Origin: Thioglobus_C sp964448305
GTDB lineage: Bacteria > Pseudomonadota > Gammaproteobacteria > PS1 > Pseudothioglobaceae
Reading direction: 5' to 3'
DNA: 64,000 nucleotides
NCBI GenBank assembly: GCA_964448305.1
Contig: CAYUWB010000001.1
Span: forward strand, 65,122 to 129,121
The notes under the pieces are model-generated. The model had not been told where the DNA came from, did no database searches, and was given only the letters and a program-made list of their open reading frames with translations. This document shows positions 58,814 to 64,000 of the stretch, one piece after another. The translations under genes and the position numbers were made by a program. How positions within the stretch are numbered: position 1 is the stretch's first letter; the number at the start of each line of letters is the position of its first letter.

Positions 58814-59461
58814 ATGACGGTTAACACCATTCTTTTTGATTTAGACGGCACACTAATTGATACCGCACCTGACCTTGCTTATGCGCTAAATACCTTGCTA
58901 TTGGAAAATGGTATCGATGAAAAACCTTATGAGCAAATTAAGCCTTTGGTAGCATTAGGCGGTAAAGCGCTCATTAAGTTTGGTTTTGATTGTGAAGAGT
59001 CTCATCCTAATTTTATTGACAGGCATCAAAGAATCTTAAGCATTTATGTCGATAATATTGACAGAGAATCAAAAACCTTTGCCGGTATTGATGAACTTTT
59101 AAAAACTGTTAAAGATAGAAAAATGTTTTGGGGTATTGTTACCAATAAGCCTGAAAAACTCACCCATTTGTTATTAGACAAACTGGACTTAAATCCGGAT
59201 GTTGTGGTTTGTGGCGACACCTTAGAATATAATAAACCACATCCTGCGCCGCTGCTTTATGCTTGTGCACAGTTAGGCGTTTCACCGCAACATTGCTGGT
59301 TTGTTGGTGATGACAAAAACGACATAATTGCTGGCAAAAACGCAAGCATTAAAACCATTGCTGTTACTTATGGTTATGGCAAAGTTGGGCAAGAATGGGG
59401 TTACGATTATTTGATAAAACAACCATCAGAAATATTGGGGTTAATGAATGGAAATTATTAG
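58814..59461 (+). CDS. mupP: HAD phosphatase, probable MurNAc-6-phosphate phosphatase MupP
   Basis: HAD hydrolase of 215 residues. Motif I is 'TILFDLDGTLIDTAPDLAYA' (nucleophile Asp9), motif II is 'FWGIVTNKPEKLTHLL' (about 101), and motifs III/IV include 'CGDTLEYNKPHPAPLLYACA' and 'CWFVGDDKNDIIAGKNA'. By sequence it could be phosphoglycolate phosphatase (gph). In Pseudomonas the close relative MupP dephosphorylates MurNAc-6-P and lies next to yciK. Here yciK follows after rmuC, and amgK-murU occur in this window, so MupP is preferred. It overlaps rmuC by 14 bases. Confidence 0.8.
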   Translation: MTVNTILFDLDGTLIDTAPDLAYALNTLLLENGIDEKPYEQIKPLVALGGKALIKFGFDCEESHPNFIDRHQRILSIYVDNIDRESKTFAGIDELLKTVKDRKMFWGIVTNKPEKLTHLLLDKLDLNPDVVVCGDTLEYNKPHPAPLLYACAQLGVSPQHCWFVGDDKNDIIAGKNASIKTIAVTYGYGKVGQEWGYDYLIKQPSEILGLMNGNY

Positions 59462-60584
59462 TGTATTAGTTGGATTGCTTGTTGGTGCAATCGGTGTTTA
59501 TTTTTATTTAAACGCTAAGTTACAAGTTTTAAAAACTGACAAAATTCATCTTGAAGTGAGTCTTGATAAAGAAATTGAATCACATAAAAAAGAGGTTGAT
59601 TTGATTAACATTGCTAAAGAGCAAATGAGCAAGGATTTTAAAGCGGTAGCGAGCGACATTTTGGCTAAGGATCGTAACGATTTAAGCGTTAAAAACTCTG
59701 AACTATTAACCCCCTTACAAGCACAGCTAAAAGAGTTTAGAGACAAAATCGAAGTAATCACCACCGAGCAAGTTAAAGAACGAGCGACTTTATCAGCTCA
59801 AATTGAAAACCTTAAAAAGACCAGTATTGAGGCGCAAGAGACCACACAAAATCTTACCGATGCACTGACTTATGACAACAAGCAGCAAGGCGATTGGGGT
59901 GAAATGATCCTAAGCTCTATCTTATCGAGTTCAGGCCTTCGAGAGGGGCATGAGTTTGACACGCAAAAACAACTAAAAAATGAACAAGGAGAGGCTTTTA
60001 AGCCTGATGTGGTTTTGCATTTGCCAGAAGAAAAAGACATTATTATTGATTCAAAAGTGTCTCTCAAGGCTTATAAAGATTACATTGCCAATCAATCGGA
60101 TCAAGCCATGCTTAAAGCCCACGTAGCATCGGTTGAGGCACACATCAATGGCATTAGTATCAAAGAATATGAAAACCTAGAAGGTGTACTAACACTTGAT
60201 TTTATCTTTGTCTTTATTCCGATTGAATCAGCCTTATTAGTGGCACTTGACCAAAAGCCAGATTTATTTACCACAGCACTTAAAAAGAACATTGTTTTGG
60301 TCTCCCCGTCAACGTTAATGATGAGTCTTAAAACGGTGCATCACATTTGGCAAACAGAACGCCAAAATCAAAATTCAGAAGAAATTGCACGTCAAGCGGG
60401 TGCCATGTATGACAAGTTGTTTGGCTTTGTTACCTCGATGGACGATATTGAGAAGCATCTTGATAAAGCACAGAAGAGCTATAAAGAAGCTCGTGGTAAA
60501 TTATCAGATGGCAAGGGCAACTTAATTGGTCGCGCTGAAAAATTAAAAACACTGGGCGTGCAAAGTAAAAAGGAACTTAAATAA
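59448..60584 (+). CDS. rmuC: RmuC family DNA recombination protein
   Basis: A 378-residue protein of the RmuC family, linked to limiting inversions at short repeats. An N-terminal membrane segment ('ISVLVGLLVGAIGVYFYLNA') is followed by a long coiled coil (about 25-135). The conserved nuclease-like core reads 'QQGDWGEMILSSILSSSGLR' (about 143), 'FKPDVVLHLPEEKDIIIDSK' (about 184) and 'VLVSPSTLMMSLKTVHHIWQ' (about 285). The start overlaps mupP by 14 bases and the stop overlaps yciK by one (TAATG). The molecular role is still not well defined. Confidence 0.93.
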   Translation: MEIISVLVGLLVGAIGVYFYLNAKLQVLKTDKIHLEVSLDKEIESHKKEVDLINIAKEQMSKDFKAVASDILAKDRNDLSVKNSELLTPLQAQLKEFRDKIEVITTEQVKERATLSAQIENLKKTSIEAQETTQNLTDALTYDNKQQGDWGEMILSSILSSSGLREGHEFDTQKQLKNEQGEAFKPDVVLHLPEEKDIIIDSKVSLKAYKDYIANQSDQAMLKAHVASVEAHINGISIKEYENLEGVLTLDFIFVFIPIESALLVALDQKPDLFTTALKKNIVLVSPSTLMMSLKTVHHIWQTERQNQNSEEIARQAGAMYDKLFGFVTSMDDIEKHLDKAQKSYKEARGKLSDGKGNLIGRAEKLKTLGVQSKKELK

Positions 60585-61333
60585 TGAATATTTCAACCGA
60601 TTATCAAATCACTGAAAACGAGCTAAAAGATAAGGTTGTTTTGGTGACAGGCGCCAACCGTGGCTTTGGGCGGGCAATGACACTAGACTTAGCTAAAGCA
60701 GGTGCTACGGTGATTATGCTTGGGCGTGACCTAGGCTCATTAGAAACCGTTTACGATGAAGTTGTTGATGCAGGCTATCAAGAGCCCGTGCTTTATCCAC
60801 TTGATTTGGAAGGAGCGACACCCGAGCATTATGAGCAGTTGCAGGCGAATTTATTAGAGTACTTTGGTCAACTTGATGGGCTAATTCATAATGCCGGTAT
60901 TATTGGCACGATGATGCCAATTGAGCAGTACGATATCAAGCTTTGGTATTCAACCATGCAGATTAATGTCAATGCAGCGTTTATGTTGACCCAATTTTTA
61001 ATTCCGGTTTTGAATAAGTCAGCTGACGCACGTGTGTTATTTTTATCCTCATCAGTAGGGCGCACAGCAAGAGCTTATTGGGGGGCGTATGGCGTGAGTA
61101 AATTTGCCATTGAAGGTCTAAGCAAAACCCTAAGTGAAGAGTTAGAAAAAACCAATATTAAAGTCAATTCACTCGATCCAAAACGCATGCGCACTAAAAT
61201 GCGACAAATTGCCTACCCAGCAGAAAACGCAGACAACAACCCAACACCAGAAAGCATGTCTCCGGCAATTGTGTATTTAATGAGTGAGCGTGCTAAAGCC
61301 CTAAATGGCGAGCAATTAACCTTAGAAAATTAA
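60584..61333 (+). CDS. yciK: YciK-type short-chain dehydrogenase
   Basis: A 249-residue SDR protein matching the YciK family. The cofactor motif is 'VLVTGANRGFGRAMTLDLAK' (about 21), with 'LDGLIHNAGIIGTMMPIEQY' (about 97). The catalytic Ser and Tyr-Lys are in 'VLFLSSSVGRTARAYWGAYG' and 'VSKFAIEGL'. The post-catalytic loop 'NSLDPKRMRTKMRQIAYP' lacks the usual PG, where E. coli reads NPGGTRTAMR. The substrate is unknown. The place behind mupP and rmuC copies the mupP-yciK neighbourhood of Pseudomonas. It converges on suhB with a four-base overlap. Confidence 0.88.
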   Translation: MNISTDYQITENELKDKVVLVTGANRGFGRAMTLDLAKAGATVIMLGRDLGSLETVYDEVVDAGYQEPVLYPLDLEGATPEHYEQLQANLLEYFGQLDGLIHNAGIIGTMMPIEQYDIKLWYSTMQINVNAAFMLTQFLIPVLNKSADARVLFLSSSVGRTARAYWGAYGVSKFAIEGLSKTLSEELEKTNIKVNSLDPKRMRTKMRQIAYPAENADNNPTPESMSPAIVYLMSERAKALNGEQLTLEN

Positions 61334-62133
61334 CGCTGCAAGTCGGCTGTTAAATGCGGATGAATGGTTTTTAAAATGGCTTTAAAAACTTTTTCGTTGC
61401 CAGCAACTACATTACCTGTTTCTAGATATTTGTCTCGACCCGAGAAATCGCCAACATAGCCACCAGCTTCCTTAACCAGCAGCACGCCAGCAGCAATATC
61501 CCAGATATTAAGTTTTATTTCCCAAAAGCCGTCCATGCGACCGGCTGCTAAATAAGCCAAATCAAGCGCTGCAGAACCTGCACGACGAATACCAGCCACT
61601 TGTGGGTGAATTGCCTTAAACATCGCCAAATAAGCATCTAAGTGTTGTGGCTCTTTGAATGGAAAACCTGTGCCAATCAAAGTATCTTCAAAACCCTGTG
61701 TATTGGTAACACGTAGTCTTTGCTCGTTAAGGTAAGCACCTTCGCCTTTTGAGGCGGTAAATAGCTCTTCTTTAAATGGGTCGTAGACTACAGCATGTGT
61801 TGGCTCATCATTTTCATATAGGGCAATCGATACTGAATATTGAGGAAAGCCATGAAGGTAGTTAGTCGTGCCATCCAAAGGATCAAGGATCCAAACAAAG
61901 CGTTTATCTTTTCCGACAATTTCACCATTTTCTTCACCCAAGATACAATGATCAGGAAAGGCGTATTTCAACTCGTCTATAATGGCATCTTCAGCAGCTT
62001 TATCAACTTCTGAAACAAAATCATTAGCCGCTTTGTTTTCAACCGTTAAAAGGTCAATCTGATTATGATATCTTAAAATGATGTCACCGGCTTTTCGAGC
62101 AGCTTTAATGGCGATATTAAGCGTAGGATGCAT
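61330..62133 (-). CDS. suhB: Inositol-1-monophosphatase SuhB
   Basis: Mg-dependent phosphatase of the inositol monophosphatase family; in E. coli SuhB also joins the ribosomal RNA antitermination complex. The 267 residues show 'SEVDKAAEDAIIDELKYAFP' (about 41), 'ILGEENGEIVGKD' (about 64), the metal site 'FVWILDPLDGTTNYLHGFPQ' (about 80) and 'IKLNIWDIAAGVLLVKEAGG' (about 208). It is a single gene diverging from trmJ and converging on yciK. Confidence 0.95.
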   Translation of the reverse strand: MHPTLNIAIKAARKAGDIILRYHNQIDLLTVENKAANDFVSEVDKAAEDAIIDELKYAFPDHCILGEENGEIVGKDKRFVWILDPLDGTTNYLHGFPQYSVSIALYENDEPTHAVVYDPFKEELFTASKGEGAYLNEQRLRVTNTQGFEDTLIGTGFPFKEPQHLDAYLAMFKAIHPQVAGIRRAGSAALDLAYLAAGRMDGFWEIKLNIWDIAAGVLLVKEAGGYVGDFSGRDKYLETGNVVAGNEKVFKAILKTIHPHLTADLQR

Positions 62134-62158
62134 AATAGATAGATAAATGGAAAAAGAA

Positions 62159-62887
62159 ATGAATTATACCTTTGATAGTGTACGTGTGGTTATGGTTAAC
62201 ACCACTGAGCCTGGTAATATTGGTGCAGCTGCACGTGCGATGAAAAACATGAGTTTATCAAAGTTATATTTGGTGAGTCCAAAAGGTTATCCATCAGCCG
62301 TTGCAACAGCCAGAGCCAGTGGTGCAGATGATTTACTCGCTAACGCTGTGATTTGTGAAACGCTTGAAGAGGCCCTGCAAGGCTCACATCTGGTCATTGG
62401 TGCTAGCGCACGTCAGCGTAATATTAAGTGGAAACAAATGGATGTGGTAGATGCTTGTGGTGAGATTCAAAAAACCACAGCTGTAGAAGGGCAAGAAGTA
62501 GCCGTGGTATTTGGCACTGAGAAATATGGCCTAACCAATGAAGAGTTAGACCTGTGCCAGATACTCATGACCATTCCTGGCAATCCAAATTATTTCTCAC
62601 TCAATGTGGCATCAGCTATTCAAGTGTTCGCCTATCAAAACTACGTTTATAACACCACCACTAAGTTTGAGAAAAGCAGTAATGAAACAGCCAGTTACGT
62701 TGAGCTAGAAGGTTTTTACGCACACCTTGCCCAAGTATTAGAGCATATTGAATATTTTGAAGATAAACGCCCTAAAGAGTTGCTTATGCGCCGCCTACGT
62801 CGCTTCTTTGGCAGAGCAGAGCCCGAAAAAGAAGAGGTGGCTATTCTCAGAGGTATTCTAAGAAATATTAAACCCTTTCAGAAATAA
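62159..62887 (+). CDS. trmJ: tRNA (cytidine/uridine-2'-O-)-methyltransferase TrmJ
   Basis: SPOUT methyltransferase that modifies position 32 of tRNAs. SPOUT blocks are 'MVNTTEPGNIGAAARAMKNM' (about 13), 'VAVVFGTEKYGLTNEELDLC' (about 114) and 'MTIPGNPNYFSLNVASAIQV'. The C-terminal tail 'KRPKELLMRRLRRFFGRAEP' is typical of TrmJ and not of TrmL. The start at 62159 has GGAAAAAG upstream; an in-frame ATG at 62147 would add four residues and has no ribosome-binding site. The protein is 242 residues long. Confidence 0.93.
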   Translation: MNYTFDSVRVVMVNTTEPGNIGAAARAMKNMSLSKLYLVSPKGYPSAVATARASGADDLLANAVICETLEEALQGSHLVIGASARQRNIKWKQMDVVDACGEIQKTTAVEGQEVAVVFGTEKYGLTNEELDLCQILMTIPGNPNYFSLNVASAIQVFAYQNYVYNTTTKFEKSSNETASYVELEGFYAHLAQVLEHIEYFEDKRPKELLMRRLRRFFGRAEPEKEEVAILRGILRNIKPFQK

Positions 62888-62948
62888 GCTGAATGATATA
62901 GTAGAGTAAGCGTAGAATCGATCATATAATAAATTATGTGGTAGGGTT

Positions 62949-63896
62949 ATGAAAAAACTTTTTGTCGTATTGGTTATTTTAATTTCTACCAATTTATTAT
63001 CTGCTGAAAAAGCCAATCGAGATGAGCTGTTAGAGGTGTTTGATGGAAAATTTATTCTTATTGATGGTCAGTCAACACAAGCGTGCTTTGGTGTTCAAGG
63101 TAATTCAATTGAAATTATTCAGCAAAAAGGCAAGTGTGATAAGTTGATCGATATATCTATTAGTAGTCGTGGCGCTATTTGTGTAGAAACCAGTAAGCGT
63201 GAAAGTTGTCGAAGGGTTAGGGTTTTATCTAATGGTGACTTTGCCTGGGGAAAAAGCCGACGATCCATTACAATTTTTGATTCAAAAATAAAATTATTGG
63301 GTGGGGCATCTGAAATTGACAATAAGGGCGAATCAAGATTAGCTAGAGATTATTACCGTCAAGCAGGTAGATTATACAAAAAGAAAAAGTATTGGAAGGC
63401 GGTTGAAATAGTCAAAAAAGCGGCTGATTTAGGTCATGTTAAAGCACAATATCGTTATGCGAGAGCCTTAGAAAAAGGAAAGGGTGCTGATAAAGACATA
63501 GATCAAGCAAAAAATTGGTATGAAAAGGCGGCGATTCAAGGGGATCAAAATTCTCAATTTAGTTTGGGTAATATATATCGAAAAGATGGTGATTATAAGC
63601 CGGCTTTAAAGTGGTTACAAAAAGCAGCCAATGCCGGTAGTGCTGCTGCACAGAACAATGTTGGTTATATGTATAAAAAAGGCATGGCGACTGGCTGGGG
63701 AGATTCTGATGAGGCGTTAAAATGGTATACGATGGCAGCCGAGGGCGGTAATAAGGTTGGTCAATACAATGTATGTCTAATTCTGTATCGAAAAGGCGCA
63801 CACAAATATACTGAAGCTAAAAAATGGTGTAAAAGGTCAGCCGGGCAAGGTTACCGGCATGCGAGTGACTTGCTAGAAAAGATGAATAATTGGTAA
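62949..63896 (+). CDS. Secreted Sel1-repeat protein
   Basis: A 315-residue protein with a signal peptide (about 1-19, 'LFVVLVILISTNLLSAEKAN'). An N-terminal domain of unknown type holds four Cys (about residues 38-82: 'STQACFGVQ', 'QKGKCDK', 'GAICVETSKRESCRRV'), possibly two disulfides. From about 130, five or so Sel1 repeats follow: 'AADLGHVKAQYRYARALEKG', 'AAIQGDQNSQFSLGNIYRKD', 'AANAGSAAAQNNVGYMYKKG', 'AAEGGNKVGQYNVCLILYRK' and 'SAGQGYRHASDLLEKM'. It likely acts in the periplasm as a contact platform. The gene ends inside a perfect terminator palindrome. Confidence 0.85.
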   Translation: MKKLFVVLVILISTNLLSAEKANRDELLEVFDGKFILIDGQSTQACFGVQGNSIEIIQQKGKCDKLIDISISSRGAICVETSKRESCRRVRVLSNGDFAWGKSRRSITIFDSKIKLLGGASEIDNKGESRLARDYYRQAGRLYKKKKYWKAVEIVKKAADLGHVKAQYRYARALEKGKGADKDIDQAKNWYEKAAIQGDQNSQFSLGNIYRKDGDYKPALKWLQKAANAGSAAAQNNVGYMYKKGMATGWGDSDEALKWYTMAAEGGNKVGQYNVCLILYRKGAHKYTEAKKWCKRSAGQGYRHASDLLEKMNNW

Positions 63897-63930
63897 CAAC
63901 AAAGCCCGAATAAATCGGGCTTTGTTGTTA
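63894..63930. terminator. Perfect 16-bp bidirectional terminator
   Basis: 63894-63909 is the exact reverse complement of 63915-63930, with a five-base ATAAA loop and a GCCCGA/TCGGGC core. The left arm includes the stop codon of the Sel1 gene (63894-63896). It separates convergent genes. Confidence 0.9.
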
Positions 63931-63943
63931 ACTTGAATGTGGA

Positions 63944-64000
63944 TTAATTGATTAATTTATTCATACGCTTAACAAACTCAGCTGGGTCTTTAAGCTGCCC
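63944..64000 (-). CDS. C-terminal end of an unidentified gene cut by the window edge
   Basis: On the minus strand the last 57 bases read 18 codons (GQLKDPAEFVKRMNKLIN) and a TAA at 63946-63944. The bidirectional terminator just before it suggests a real gene converging on the Sel1 gene. The piece is too short to identify. Confidence 0.45.
   Translation of the reverse strand, partial: GQLKDPAEFVKRMNKLIN

Noticed and set aside
58814..59461. Phosphoglycolate phosphatase (gph) as first choice
   Set aside because: The sequence alone allows it, but the yciK neighbourhood and amgK-murU in the window favour MupP. The alternative is kept in the feature text.
1..64000. Insertion sequences, transposases, integrases or phage genes
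   Set aside because: None of the open frames shows transposase, integrase or phage motifs. The evidence for mobility at the hyp cluster is indirect.

Overview
The window is a dense, AT-rich gammaproteobacterial chromosome segment. Genes are tightly packed, often overlap by 1-20 bases, and many lack a strong Shine-Dalgarno sequence. The gammaproteobacterial assignment rests on roxA, lptD-surA, lptF, glnD, rof, hflKC-hisZ-purA-rnr, yceD-rpmF-plsX-fabH and mupP/yciK-type genes. The AT bias together with a NiFe-hydrogenase maturation cluster recalls the SUP05/Thioglobus sulfur oxidisers and related mussel symbionts. That lineage is an inference from gene style and content, not something the sequence proves.

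Layout. 1-5.4 kb: pnp (cut by the window edge) with a structured leader, the ribosomal oxygenase gene roxA, a DUF457 membrane protein and the Na+/H+ antiporter nhaA. 5.4-10.3 kb (minus): valS, an SH3/coiled-coil anchor protein and guaB in one overlapping operon. 10.3-12.3 kb: a small cytochrome c, a GIY-YIG protein coupled to the Rho inhibitor gene rof, a methyltransferase and gloA. 12.4-15.0 kb (minus): 4.5S RNA, dnaX, ybaB, recR. 15.0-23.2 kb: a degenerate tRNA-Val, a DUF3144 protein, then the hydrogenase maturation run hypF, SIS isomerase, hupK/hoxV-like, hypA, a broken hypB, hypC, hypD, hypE. No hydrogenase structural genes are present. 23.2-29.3 kb (minus): a cell-wall operon (Mth938-like, rodA, mltB, dacA, D-amino acid transaminase, amgK, murU). 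29.4-40.3 kb (plus): Sel1 protein, gltX, glnD, trxA, rho, lptF, queF, pcnB, an SDR gene, xseB, ispA. 40.3-47.2 kb (minus): lptD, surA, rlmB, then yceD, rpmF, plsX, fabH. 47.4-53.8 kb (plus): hflK, hflC, hisZ, purA, rnr. 53.9-64 kb: ilvD, a short N-acetylglutamate synthase, rnt, a TolC-like protein, plsC, mupP, rmuC, yciK, suhB, trmJ and a Sel1 protein ending in a perfect terminator.

How they work together. Most of the window is housekeeping: translation, RNA decay and termination, cell-envelope building, purine and amino-acid synthesis. mupP, amgK and murU together outline the Pseudomonas-type MurNAc salvage route to UDP-MurNAc. rho and its probable inhibitor rof are both present.

The most unusual object is the hyp cluster. 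Its hypB keeps the His-rich start and P-loop, but at about residue 127 it switches into a piece of an NtrC/HoxA-type sigma-54 activator. A 31-bp copy of the hypE 3' end lies just beyond hypE, and a decayed tRNA-Val lies upstream of the cluster. Together these suggest a transferred or rearranged maturation cluster that is partly decayed. Other points worth checking are an A9 slippage site in dnaX exactly after the clamp-loader core, and a stand-alone ArgA-type GNAT domain.
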